A DNA stretch of 64,000 bases from an uncultured Paracoccaceae bacterium. Its GTDB lineage: Bacteria > Pseudomonadota > Alphaproteobacteria > Rhodobacterales > Rhodobacteraceae. The translations under genes were made by a program, and so were the position numbers. The stretch is from the NCBI GenBank assembly GCA_947492585.1, contig CANLND010000015.1, positions 1 through 64,000 on the forward strand, given 5' to 3'. The notes under the pieces are model-generated. The model was not told the origin of the DNA. It saw nothing but the letters and a program-made list of their open reading frames with translations, and searched no databases. Each line of letters begins with the position of its first letter. Within the stretch, counting starts at the first letter, position 1. This document shows positions 18,032-25,902 of the stretch, piece by piece.

Positions 18032-18904
18032 TCAGTTTGGCAAAGTGAGCACACTGGTGAGCGTTGCAGTTGCTGCAAGCACCGCCAGCATGACCGCTGT
18101 CTCTATTTGAATCGATCGCGCCAGATGCCGCGCCGCGTTGGCGTCGCCTGTCTGCATGGCAGGAACAAAGCGGAGTTTATTTGCCGCCGCCAGCATAAGG
18201 ACCACGGCAACAAGTGCGAGTTTGACCATCAAGGCTTGTCCATAACCTGTACCGATCAAGACCGTCAGGGTGCCGGTTAGTAGCCACCCCATGACGAGAC
18301 CCGCGAATAAGAGAACCGGAACAATGACCATTGCCGCGAGGCCAAATAGATGCCCCAGACGCGCCGCTTGGCCAAGGTGATCTGGTTTGCGTGAGAGCCG
18401 ATGCAAGGGTGGCAAAACACCGATCCAGAAGGCGATCCCAAACAGATGCAACAACAATAGAAGGCGCACATAAAACGGGCCAATGTCTGTTACGTGGCCG
18501 ATTTGGGTAAAGGACCAAAGCAACAGCACGCAACCCGCCACCGCGACCCACTGACCAACGCGCGGCATCAAAGAACCGACGATAATCAGCGCCCCTCCCG
18601 CGAGCCGGTACAAAAGCGCATCACCAACAGGGGTCTGCCACAAGAGGCTCAGCATTTCCGGGTCTGTCATTCCATCTGCGCCGCCGGTCAGGGCCGCACC
18701 GCGCAGCATGAAGCCCAGAAGCGATGCCACCAACGCCAAAGCTGCGAGCGCAATCGTCTGGCTCCGCAAGCGTTGGGTCAGAGAAGAGGTCGCTTGGGCG
18801 AAAGCAACCTGAACGATCACCAACCCACTCGCCCCCAACGCCCCGACATACAATAATAGTTTCGTCAGGATTGCGGCCTGACCCCATATGTCAGGCATGT
18901 TCAT
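18032..18904 (-). CDS. copD: CopD-family inner-membrane copper protein
   Basis: This is an integral membrane protein of 290 residues with about eight hydrophobic helices. Conserved histidines and polar residues occur between them (IGHVTDIGPF, LLLLHLFGIAFWIGVLPPLH). CopD proteins act with periplasmic CopC in copper movement across the inner membrane. The ATG at 18904 overlaps the copC stop by four bases; the longer frame adds 20 arginine-rich residues that are antisense artefact. The pair is followed at once by the multicopper oxidase, the arrangement seen in many copper-resistance operons. Confidence 0.88.
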   Translation of the reverse strand: MNMPDIWGQAAILTKLLLYVGALGASGLVIVQVAFAQATSSLTQRLRSQTIALAALALVASLLGFMLRGAALTGGADGMTDPEMLSLLWQTPVGDALLYRLAGGALIIVGSLMPRVGQWVAVAGCVLLLWSFTQIGHVTDIGPFYVRLLLLLHLFGIAFWIGVLPPLHRLSRKPDHLGQAARLGHLFGLAAMVIVPVLLFAGLVMGWLLTGTLTVLIGTGYGQALMVKLALVAVVLMLAAANKLRFVPAMQTGDANAARHLARSIQIETAVMLAVLAATATLTSVLTLPN

Positions 18905-19242
18905 TCCACCGTGAACGAGAATTCGCCCTGCATCGCATGGCCGTCGATCCCGAGCCCGCGCCATTCGATACGATAGGTGCCACCCCCCATGCCTTCCAGA
19001 GGAAGCGTAAAGGTGCGATCAAAGCTCTTTTGATCGCCAAGCTCGAGTTGCACAGACGGGTGATCTGCATGGGTCATATCGACCCGTGTCAGGCGAATGT
19101 CATTGGCAAAGTTGAATCTCACTTCTTCCGGAGCGACCGCAAGCACCGCGCCATTCTCAGGCGTTGTCGTGTCCACTCGGGAATGGGCAAATGCACCAGT
19201 CGAAAGCGTAACAAGCAAAGTAACGAGGACAAGTTTTTTCAT
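18901..19242 (-). CDS. copC: CopC-family periplasmic copper chaperone
   Basis: The product is 113 residues with a signal peptide (MKKLVLVTLLVTLSTGAFA). The mature protein begins with His (HSRVDTTTPENGAVL), the residue that ligates Cu(II) in CopC. The fold is the expected beta sandwich (EEVRFNFANDIRL, GTYRIEWRGLGIDGHAMQGEFSF) with a second histidine in the DGH motif. It lies 11 bases downstream of a cytochrome c gene and is coupled to copD. The protein would bind periplasmic copper and pass it to CopD or the oxidase. Confidence 0.93.
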   Translation of the reverse strand: MKKLVLVTLLVTLSTGAFAHSRVDTTTPENGAVLAVAPEEVRFNFANDIRLTRVDMTHADHPSVQLELGDQKSFDRTFTLPLEGMGGGTYRIEWRGLGIDGHAMQGEFSFTVE

Positions 19243-19253
19243 AGCCGTATTCC

Positions 19254-19709
19254 TTAGTTAATCCCGTTGGCGCGTTGAATTTCGCGAATGTAGTCGATCA
19301 CCATGGCAACATCGCCACGTGTGAGGCCTTCGACCGGCGGCATATCTCCGAAACGCCAATGGTGTGCGCGAACGCCATGTGCGACGGCGCGTTGAAAGCT
19401 TTCATCGCCATGATGACTGGGTTCGTAGATTTTGTGAATGAGCGGCGGCCCGGCCTCTGCGTTGCCGACGCCCTGTGCGCCATGACAGGCCGCACAGATA
19501 TTTTCAAAGATGTTCTGGCCGATCGCCGCATTGCCGCTAATCTCCGGCATGGTAATCGCCACCATGGCCGTATCTGTGGACGTGACGGTTGCAGTTTGGG
19601 TGGCTGGATCGTCTTGAGTGACCTCCTGCGGTGGTTCTGAGCGAAGAAAGCCAAAGACGGCGATTGCGGCAGCGGCGCTCGCGCCAAGGAATAGGTATTT
19701 CGTGTTCAC
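19254..19709 (-). CDS. membrane-anchored c-type cytochrome
   Basis: The product is 151 residues. An N-terminal hydrophobic helix (YLFLGASAAAAIAVFGFL) acts as anchor or signal, followed by a Thr-rich linker. The haem motif is CAACH near residue 72, and the axial-ligand loop is FGDMPPVEGLTRGDVAMVIDYI. It is a class I cytochrome c similar in size to the second one in the same operon. Two cytochromes flanking the copC-copD-oxidase block suggest electron flow linked to copper oxidation. The gap to the next upstream gene is about 100 bases. Confidence 0.87.
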   Translation of the reverse strand: MNTKYLFLGASAAAAIAVFGFLRSEPPQEVTQDDPATQTATVTSTDTAMVAITMPEISGNAAIGQNIFENICAACHGAQGVGNAEAGPPLIHKIYEPSHHGDESFQRAVAHGVRAHHWRFGDMPPVEGLTRGDVAMVIDYIREIQRANGIN

Positions 19710-19808
19710 GTAGATTTCCTAACATGCTGATAGAGGTGCCGATTGCCCGAGAGGGCGCGGCAGGTCACACTTTGCCCGAATGCTTTGGGCAAAACTCGAT
19801 AGGCGTGA

Positions 19809-20156
19809 TCAGCTATTAGGTGGTCGTTCGGGTGTTCGGGGCCTGTTCACAGCGGCAAACTGGCCGATCTGCACCCATGAGGCCGAGCGAAGTCCGATCG
19901 GGTGATCCAGTGTCGGGAAATCGGACAGAGTTACAGCTTGGCAGAATATCTGGTCGCAACATTCGTGTGCCACCTGATCATCTTCAGAGCTGTCATGAGA
20001 GTGGCTCGAGGCGTTGGCAACATCGCTTGGCGCATGTTCATGGCAATGCGCGCCGACGCAATCAAGGGTTCCAGCATGCGCAGCGCTCTCGATCAGGTTT
20101 CCGATCAAGAGCATGGCAATCAGGATGATTGCGAGTATGCCGCGAAGTATTTTCAC
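19809..20156 (-). CDS. secreted His/Cys-rich small protein, probable metal binder
   Basis: The gene encodes 115 residues with a hydrophobic N-terminus (LRGILAIILIAMLLIGNLI) and a mature part full of metal ligands: CVGAHCHEH, SSHSHDSSEDD, HECCDQIFCQ. No catalytic motif is visible. Small periplasmic proteins with this composition occur in copper operons and are thought to buffer metal. It lies 48 bases behind the glutaredoxin-MauE gene and 100 bases before the cytochrome gene, on the same strand. It may belong to a broad unnamed family; I do not assign one. Confidence 0.75.
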   Translation of the reverse strand: MKILRGILAIILIAMLLIGNLIESAAHAGTLDCVGAHCHEHAPSDVANASSHSHDSSEDDQVAHECCDQIFCQAVTLSDFPTLDHPIGLRSASWVQIGQFAAVNRPRTPERPPNS

Positions 20157-20204
20157 ATCAAAAGCTTAGCCCAGGGTGGTTGGCGTTACAACTGCGACAG
20201 ACGT

Positions 20205-20954
20205 TCACAGTTTCGCCAACATCCACACCGCCATACCGACCATCATCAGGTTTTCTGTGAGGGAGATGAACCCAAGCGGCACCTTGCTGTCACCGCCAAC
20301 ACAGGCACATTTCAGCTCGCGTTTGTCGATATACACGGCCTTGAACACGCTGACCGCACCGATGCCCGCAACGATCAGAGCTGCTGGTGCGGAAAGCCAT
20401 GTCAAAACGCCTGCCATCATCAAGAGCCCGGCTCCTGTTTCGACAAATGGATAGACATACCCATAGCGCACCCAGCGTTGAGCAAGTAGATCGTAGTTCA
20501 AGAACATCGTCGCAAAGCGTTCAACGTCCTGCAGCTTTTGCAAACCAAGGAGCACCATGGAAATCGAGATGAACAGCTCGATCGTCCGGCCAATGAAGAC
20601 GGTTCCAAGGCCCAGCCAGGTCACTACGATGGCCAGCAGGGCAGCGATGGAAAACAAGGCGATGACTGGCTGGTACGTTGTGCCATCTTTCGCTTTGGTG
20701 GGTTTTCCTAGATGGGCACTGAGGTCATCGAAACCGCCAATGCGCTCGTCACCAATGAAAATCTGAGGGGTCGTCTTCACACCGTGTTGGGCCTTAAAGG
20801 CATCGACCTCTTCCCTGCTTTTGAGGTGCCTGTCTTCGACCAAAAAACCACTGCGTTCCAGTAGATCCTTTGCCTTGAGGCCATAGGGGCACATGTGATC
20901 ACTCATCACCATTCGGTAGAGCGTGGCGTGATTTTGCATCGTATCTTTTGGCAT
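20205..20954 (-). CDS. glutaredoxin-MauE (DoxX-like) membrane fusion
   Basis: The 249-residue protein has an N-terminal glutaredoxin domain (about residues 8-85) with the CPYG active site and TPQIFIGDERIGG substrate loop. Four or five membrane helices of the MauE/DoxX type follow (FSIAALLAIVVTWLGLG through MMVGMAVWMLAKL). A CACVGG segment sits in a loop near the end. MauE proteins work with redox partners in periplasmic cysteine chemistry. The start at 20954 is supported by AAGGATG eight bases upstream; the longer frame was rejected. It is the first gene after a MerR-type promoter, so copper or thiol stress probably induces it. Confidence 0.83.
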   Translation of the reverse strand: MPKDTMQNHATLYRMVMSDHMCPYGLKAKDLLERSGFLVEDRHLKSREEVDAFKAQHGVKTTPQIFIGDERIGGFDDLSAHLGKPTKAKDGTTYQPVIALFSIAALLAIVVTWLGLGTVFIGRTIELFISISMVLLGLQKLQDVERFATMFLNYDLLAQRWVRYGYVYPFVETGAGLLMMAGVLTWLSAPAALIVAGIGAVSVFKAVYIDKRELKCACVGGDSKVPLGFISLTENLMMVGMAVWMLAKL

Positions 20955-21009
20955 CGTTTTGCATCCTTGAGGTGACCACGACAGGCGGTCTTGCAATTTG
21001 GTTGGTGCA

Positions 21010-21040
21010 AACCTAATCTTTCCAGTGACTGGAAGGTCAA
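21010..21040 (-). promoter_or_regulatory. MerR-type promoter with 19-base spacer facing the copper genes
   Basis: On the minus strand TTGACC (21040-21035) and TAGGTT (21015-21010) are separated by exactly 19 bases. The spacer carries the dyad TTCCAGT-C-ACTGGAA. Over-long 19-base spacers with a central dyad are the signature of promoters activated by MerR proteins such as CueR/HmrR. The start of transcription would lie near 21003, about 50 bases before the glutaredoxin-MauE start. Confidence 0.8.
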
Positions 21041-21051
21041 GGAGGGTTTCC

Positions 21052-21288
21052 GTGAATATTTCATACGCCGCAAAGGCAGCTGGATTGCCAGTGAAAACAG
21101 TACGTTATTATGCCGACATTGGCTTGGTTGATGCCCCTTCACGATCTGAGGCAGGGTACAGAACCTATGACGATGCGTCAGTCCGAAAGTTGGCGTTCGT
21201 TCGAAGGTCGCGGGAGTTTGGATTTGGCATTGATGAGTGCCGTGAACTGTGGGGCCTCTATCAGGACAGGGAACGCACTAGCACCTAG
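21052..21288 (+). CDS. MerR-family regulator, CueR/HmrR-like but short at the C-terminus
   Basis: The protein starts at a GTG with AAGGAGG seven bases upstream. The MerR winged helix is clear: ISYAAKAAGLPVKTVRYYAD, then GYRTYDDASVRKLAFVRRSREFGF. The frame stops after LYQDRERTST, giving about 78 residues where copper-sensing relatives have about 130. The missing part would include the dimer helix and the metal-binding cysteine loop. No clear continuation of that region is visible after the stop. The operator 12 bases upstream fits a copper regulator. It may be a truncated, metal-blind version or a pseudogene. Confidence 0.72.
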   Translation: MNISYAAKAAGLPVKTVRYYADIGLVDAPSRSEAGYRTYDDASVRKLAFVRRSREFGFGIDECRELWGLYQDRERTST

Positions 21289-21442
21289 TAAAGTCGCGTC
21301 GAGGAGATCAGCGGCCAGATTGCCCGTTATGGATTACTTGGGATAGACCGCTGATCCGCATACAACGTCATGAATTGGGTTTCAGTTTTTGGTTCCTGTT
21401 AAATTATACATTTAGGTTCTGGTAGGCTCCGGCGGTTGTGCC

Positions 21443-21455
21443 CTCCCGCAACCAA
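21443..21455 (+). repeat. 13-base copy of the tRNA-fMet 3' end, candidate right attachment site
   Basis: CTCCCGCAACCAA here is identical to 65-77 at the left border, which is the acceptor-stem end of the tRNA plus one base. Copies of the tRNA end normally mark the far side of an element integrated there. It lies just after the copper cluster and just before IS remnants, at a plausible island boundary. Confidence 0.5.
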
Positions 21456-21529
21456 CACTCCTTGCGAGGTATGCGCAGACACGCAGCCCCCACCGGGGCT
21501 TGTTTGCGTTTTAACGCTAACACCTTGTT

Positions 21530-21765
21530 GCATAGGTTCAAGTTTGGAAAGCTCTGCTTTGACACGAAAGCTTTTTCAACCTGCTCAAACGTGAACGCAT
21601 TCGTCGCCGCACCTACAAGACCCGCGAGCAAGCCAGACAGGACATCTTCGACTACATTGAAATGTTCTATTGCCCAAAACGTAAACATGTCAGATACAGC
21701 GATGCTGTCGCCCGTCGACTTTGAAAACAGACAGCATAATGTGAACCAAGAAGGTGTCTACAATA
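21530..21765 (+). pseudogene. remnant of IS3-family transposase (OrfB C-terminal part)
   Basis: Plus-strand translation gives FFNLLKRERIRRRTYKTREQ and then DIFDYIEMFYCPKRKHVRY, the conserved C-terminal end of IS3-group OrfB integrases. After a stop near 21720 the matching tail MLSPVDFENRQ...NQEGV continues in another frame. The upstream catalytic part is missing. It is a decayed fragment. Confidence 0.75.
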
Positions 21766-22209
21766 CTACGGGCTATTCAGTATCTTCTGGTCGTCGCGTG
21801 AGCAGTATTGGCTGCCGCGATCCGTGGGATGGATGCAGCCTTTTGGCGGAGATCTGAACGCAATGGCCATGTTCTGCGCCCGGATCGCAAGATCGCGCTT
21901 TATTCGATTGCTGACGGACCAACCGTTAACGCGCCGGGTGTGCTGACCCAGGGTCCCGGCCAGATACAAACAGTCTTCGCGCGTCCATACGTAGCTGATA
22001 TCGCCTGCCTATCCACATCAGACATTGTACGCGATGGCGTGATTTTTTCGCGTCATGGACCGGGCCATCTGACGCGGCCCGTGCCAAGGTGTTTCCAGGA
22101 ACTGCTTGTGGGTGGTCTCAATGAAACGCAGGTCATCAGCGCTCTCGCCCTTCGGTTCACAATGCAGATTTGAACGCGACAAGATCGGCAACGCGCACGG
22201 CCGAGGCAT
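21766..22209 (-). pseudogene. remnant of IS3-family transposase (OrfB middle part), opposite orientation
   Basis: Minus-strand frames show pieces of an IS3 OrfB in order. QFLETPWHGPRQMARSMTRK (near 22110) is the N-terminal part; VNGWSVSNRIKRDLAIRAQN and then CIHPTDRGSQYCS (21790-21930) are the DDE core. Frame changes and stops separate them. The core ends where the oppositely oriented C-terminal fragment begins, so an inversion or nested insertion has occurred. Confidence 0.75.
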
Positions 22210-22283
22210 GCTCAGCTAGTGATCCTTGCTCATCATTATTACCTCGCATGCCAAGCAGTTTCTGCGAGGTGTCTGCCCAAAAA

Positions 22284-22297
22284 TTTGCGCGCGTCAA
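22284..22297. promoter_or_regulatory. probable operator upstream of the first LacI regulator
   Basis: TTTGCGCGCGTCAA matches the palindrome TTTACGCGCGTAAA at 23434 in 12 of 14 bases. A smaller perfect palindrome ATACGCGTAT lies at 22324-22333. Both lie upstream of the regulator start, which suggests autoregulation. Confidence 0.5.
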
Positions 22298-22358
22298 CTT
22301 AGAGTATTTAGTTAACGGTAGAAATACGCGTATACTGCCACGTAGACACGATCACAAA

Positions 22359-23402
22359 ATGAGCCCTGCTGCGATGAGCAAAAAAATAAAAAACATGGAG
22401 GAGTTCGCGGCAGTCAGCGGAATTTCACGTCCGACGTTGTCCAAATTTTTCAACGATCCAAACAGTGTCCGCACCTCGACAAAGCAGCGGATCGAGGCTG
22501 CGTTGGAGCGATACGACTATCAGCCCAACCTTTATGCGGTGAATCAAAATCGGCGTTTGACCAAAAATATTGGCATCGTTGTTCCGAATTTATCGGACCC
22601 CTTCTTTGCAAAAATCGCACGGGTTATCGAAGATCATATTTTGCAAACCAGTTTCCGGCCGGTCTTGCTTGGGTCACACGGGCGGCCGGAGTTAGAGATA
22701 GAAAATCTTGAGAACCTGCGCAGCATTAAACCTGCTGGCGTTTTGTTGGCGCCAATAGGGCGTGCGTCAGACAGACAGCACATCGAAGCCTTTTGCAAAG
22801 AGGTTCCAACCGTGCTGTTTGACGCCAATATCGAAGGGGTCGGTGAGGCCTTTGTTGGCTCAAACAATGAACACAGTATTGGCATTATGGTCGATTACTT
22901 GTGTCGCACAGGCGAGCCGCCCTCATTTTTTGAAATGAAATCGCCGACCAATCCAAACGCAATCAAGCGCCGCAATGCTTATATCACCGCGATGGAGGCT
23001 CTGGGGTACACGCCACATCTAGTGCAGGCCGAGGGTGAGGGGTGGGAGTTTGAAGACATAGGCTTCAAACAGGGGTTACGTGCGCTGCGCGAGGGGAAAT
23101 TCTCGACCAATACCGTTCTGTGCAGCAACGACCGATTGGCCATTGGTCTGCTTTCTGCTGCATTTGAAGAGGGGCTTCGGGTTGGGATCGATCCCAATTG
23201 TGCGCTTCGGATCGCGGGCCACGATGATCACCCATTTTCGCAATTCACCTGCCCGACGTTAACAACAGTTTCCCAAGATTATGAGGCAATCGCGAAACGC
23301 AGTGTTGAGGCCCTGTTCGACACAATAGACGCAAAAACATCCGGCGATTCGCGAGAGGAAACGCTTTTTGACGGGCGCCTTGTGATGCGATCGTCTGCGT
23401 AG
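22359..23402 (+). CDS. LacI-family regulator of the polyol operon
   Basis: This repressor is about 347 residues long, with an N-terminal helix-turn-helix (MEEFAAVSGISRPTLSKFFN) and hinge, then a periplasmic-binding-like sensor domain (NIGIVVPNLSDPFFAKIARV, VLLAPIGRAS, VLCSNDRLAIGLL). The frame is open to 22170, but family length places the start at the ATG of 22359 or 22374; neither has a strong ribosome site. It is transcribed in the same direction as the ABC transporter genes 114 bases downstream. Similar palindromes precede both its own gene and that operon. The inducer is probably a sugar alcohol, inferred from the operon. Confidence 0.88.
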   Translation: MSPAAMSKKIKNMEEFAAVSGISRPTLSKFFNDPNSVRTSTKQRIEAALERYDYQPNLYAVNQNRRLTKNIGIVVPNLSDPFFAKIARVIEDHILQTSFRPVLLGSHGRPELEIENLENLRSIKPAGVLLAPIGRASDRQHIEAFCKEVPTVLFDANIEGVGEAFVGSNNEHSIGIMVDYLCRTGEPPSFFEMKSPTNPNAIKRRNAYITAMEALGYTPHLVQAEGEGWEFEDIGFKQGLRALREGKFSTNTVLCSNDRLAIGLLSAAFEEGLRVGIDPNCALRIAGHDDHPFSQFTCPTLTTVSQDYEAIAKRSVEALFDTIDAKTSGDSREETLFDGRLVMRSSA

Positions 23403-23433
23403 GTGTTTGTTGTTTAATGAGGTTTGAATAATC

Positions 23434-23447
23434 TTTACGCGCGTAAA
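23434..23447. promoter_or_regulatory. perfect palindromic operator before the polyol transporter operon
   Basis: TTTACGCGCGTAAA is a perfect 14-base palindrome with the central CG typical of LacI-family operators. TTGACG at 23456-23461, just downstream, could be the -35 element of the operon promoter, so a bound repressor would sit at its upstream edge. Confidence 0.65.
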
Positions 23448-23515
23448 ATAATAAATTGACGCGCGAATTCCCATGGGGCTACCATACTTGCAGCATCGGT
23501 TATGGGAGGAATAGG

Positions 23516-24802
23516 ATGTTAATGAGGAACGCGCTTTGCGCAGCTACTGCTCTGTCGTTAATCACGGCGGGCAGCGTATCCGGCGAGACACTTACAATCG
23601 CGATCGTGAACAACGGTCACATGATCAATATGCAGAAAGTCGCAGAGGCCTACACCGCAGAGACAGGCGTCGAGCTGAACTGGGTGTCGCTAGAAGAAGG
23701 AGTTCTGCGCGAGCAAGTGACATCGGACACCGCAACCGGCGGCGGCCAGTATGACATTATCAATATCGGAATGCAGGAAGCGCCCATTTGGGGGGCTGCA
23801 GGCTGGATCGAGCCGCTGAATTTCTCGGCGGGCTATGATCTTGATGATATTTTGCCTGCCATGCGCAATGGCTTGTCGCACGACGGCCAATTGTATGCGG
23901 CGCCATTCTACGGCGAGTCGTCAATGGTCATGTATCGAAAAGATCTCGCAGACGCTGCGGGCGTTTCCATTTCCGACAATGACAGCTGGGACAACGTGAA
24001 AGCGGCAGCCGCAGCGATGCACGACCCTGAAAACGGTATCTACGGAGCCTGCTTGCGTGGAAAACCCGGTTGGGGTGACAACATGGCATTTATCACAACC
24101 GTGGTGAATTCCTTTGGTGGTGCGTGGTTTGACGCCGATCACCGTCCGGTTCTGGATAGTCCCGAATGGAACGCTGCGATCAACTTCTATGTTGATCTGC
24201 TCGGCAACTATGGTCCTCCGGGATCTGAAGGGAATTCGTTTAACGAAATTCTCGCGCTTTACAACGAAGGCAAATGTGGCATGTGGATCGACGCTACGAT
24301 CGCGGCCTCCTTTTTGGAAGTAGATGGCGTGGCATATGCGCAATCGCCAAATGCAGGTAATCCAGTTGGTGCAAACTGGCTGTGGGCTTGGGCGATGGCA
24401 ATTCCAGCTGGATCCCCCAACGCCGATGCCTCCGCTGCCTTTATCGAATGGGCGACGTCCAAAGACTATGTCAAAGCCGTTGGAAACCATCCTGAGTTTG
24501 GCTGGGGCTCTGTGCCAACGGGGCAGCGTGCGTCAACATATGCGATCCCAGAATTTCAGGCTGCCGCTGGTTTTGCTGCTGCCGAGCTGGCCGCGATTGA
24601 AAGTGCCGCACCGGGCGCGACAGATCTGAAACCCTACGTAGGTGTTCAGTTTGCCGCGATCCCTGAGTTCCCCGAAGTCGGCTCTGCCGTCGCGCAGGAA
24701 ATGGCAGCGGCACTGTCAGGTGCCAAGTCTGTAGAGGATGCGCTTGCGGCGTCTCAGAAAGCGGCGGACGCGATCATGAAAGAGGCGGGCTACTACGACT
24801 AA
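23516..24802 (+). CDS. smoE: polyol ABC transporter substrate-binding protein
   Basis: This periplasmic binding protein of about 428 residues has a signal peptide (MLMRNALCAATALSLITAGS...SG) and a family 1 solute-binding fold. Characteristic stretches are LTIAIVNNGHMINMQKVAEA, YDIINIGMQEAP, APFYGESSMVMYRKD and NWLWAWAMAIPA. The ribosome site GGGAGGA lies before the ATG at 23516. With the following two permeases, ATPase and mannitol dehydrogenase it matches the sorbitol/mannitol (smo) operon of Rhodobacter. The symbol rests on this operon layout and could be wrong in substrate detail (mannitol, sorbitol or arabinitol). Confidence 0.85.
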   Translation: MLMRNALCAATALSLITAGSVSGETLTIAIVNNGHMINMQKVAEAYTAETGVELNWVSLEEGVLREQVTSDTATGGGQYDIINIGMQEAPIWGAAGWIEPLNFSAGYDLDDILPAMRNGLSHDGQLYAAPFYGESSMVMYRKDLADAAGVSISDNDSWDNVKAAAAAMHDPENGIYGACLRGKPGWGDNMAFITTVVNSFGGAWFDADHRPVLDSPEWNAAINFYVDLLGNYGPPGSEGNSFNEILALYNEGKCGMWIDATIAASFLEVDGVAYAQSPNAGNPVGANWLWAWAMAIPAGSPNADASAAFIEWATSKDYVKAVGNHPEFGWGSVPTGQRASTYAIPEFQAAAGFAAAELAAIESAAPGATDLKPYVGVQFAAIPEFPEVGSAVAQEMAAALSGAKSVEDALAASQKAADAIMKEAGYYD

Positions 24803-24810
24803 GCCCCGTC

Positions 24811-24837
24811 GGAGAGCTCGGCGGTCTCGGGCTCTCC
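24811..24837 (+). other. intercistronic hairpin after the binding-protein gene
   Basis: GGAGAGC (24811-24817) pairs with GCTCTCC (24831-24837) around a 13-base loop, eight bases after the stop. It is not followed by a T run. Such hairpins often protect the abundant binding-protein message and lower expression of the permease genes; the effect here is inferred. Confidence 0.5.
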
Positions 24838-24951
24838 ATCAATTTCTTCGTTTGATTTTCAAATGTGTCTCGACAACGTCTAACATCCAAATATTCGCAA
24901 CCCCAACATCACATGCAGAACGCCAAAGGCGCTTTGCTTGGAGGATAGGAT

Positions 24952-25890
24952 ATGTCTGACAGAAAGCTTCCCCGGCTTCTTCAAACACCCGCAGTGTTAT
25001 TGCTTTTGATATGGATGCTGATCCCCCTTGGGATGACCCTGTACTTTTCGTTCATCCGCTATGTTTTGAATAGTCTGCGCCGTCCCGAATGGACCTCTCC
25101 AAGCCTGAGCAACTGGCGTGGTTTTGGGAACTACGAATTTGTTCTGAACTCAAAAGATTTCCTGTTTGCCATCCAAAACAGTCTGTTCATCGTCTGTAGC
25201 ATCCTGTTCCTCACAGTCGTTCTAGGTGTGCTGATCGCGGTGTTGATCAACAAAACCTTTCCGGGCCAAGGCGTCGTTCGGGTGCTATTGATCTCTCCGT
25301 TTTTTGTCATGCCGGCAGTGAACGCAGTTTTGTGGATCAACATGATTTTGGACCCTGTGTTAGGTCTGCAGGGGATTGCCGTCAGCGGCATCAACGATGT
25401 GATTTCGGGTCTACAGGACGCGCCTTTGGTGGGCTGGTTCTTTGGCCTGTGGCCCCAGTTCGAACCAATTTCATTCCGCGCCACACAGACGTCAGCTTAT
25501 GCCGTTATCACAATGGTAACGTGGCAGTGGACGCCCTTCGCCGTGCTGATTTTCATGACGTCCTTGCAATCAGAGGATCAACAGCAAAAAGAGGCCGCCG
25601 TTCTGGATGGCGCCAACAGTTGGTCCCAGTTTCGATTTCTTACGCTGCCGCATCTCGCCCGTCCCATCGCGATTGTTGTGATGATACAGGCGATTTACCA
25701 TCTGTCGCTCTACGCAGAAATCGAAATTGTCAGCCGCGGAAATGGCAACAAAAACTTACCATATCTGATCGGAGAATTTGCCAACAACAACATCGGAGCC
25801 GCCAGCGCCACGGGAATTTTCGCAGTCATTCTTGCCAATATCGTCGCAATTTTCTTGCTGCGAATGATTGGCAAAACCTTGATGGAATAA
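24952..25890 (+). CDS. smoF: polyol ABC transporter permease, first subunit
   Basis: This inner-membrane permease of 312 residues has six hydrophobic helices (LLLIWMLIPLGMTLYF onward). The EAA loop that contacts the ATPase reads EAAVLDGANSWSQFRFLTLPHL. It pairs with the next permease to form the channel. GAGG lies before the ATG. Its place between binding protein and second permease is standard for CUT1-type sugar transporters. Confidence 0.88.
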   Translation: MSDRKLPRLLQTPAVLLLLIWMLIPLGMTLYFSFIRYVLNSLRRPEWTSPSLSNWRGFGNYEFVLNSKDFLFAIQNSLFIVCSILFLTVVLGVLIAVLINKTFPGQGVVRVLLISPFFVMPAVNAVLWINMILDPVLGLQGIAVSGINDVISGLQDAPLVGWFFGLWPQFEPISFRATQTSAYAVITMVTWQWTPFAVLIFMTSLQSEDQQQKEAAVLDGANSWSQFRFLTLPHLARPIAIVVMIQAIYHLSLYAEIEIVSRGNGNKNLPYLIGEFANNNIGAASATGIFAVILANIVAIFLLRMIGKTLME

Positions 25891-25902
25891 GAGGGAAAGA
25901 CC

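Noticed and set aside
19631-19819. Plus-strand frame upstream of the cytochrome gene
   Set aside because: Antisense to a real signal sequence, no supporting signals.
24811-24837. Hairpin after the binding-protein gene as a full terminator
   Set aside because: There is no T run after it and the same operon continues, so it was recorded only as an intercistronic structure.
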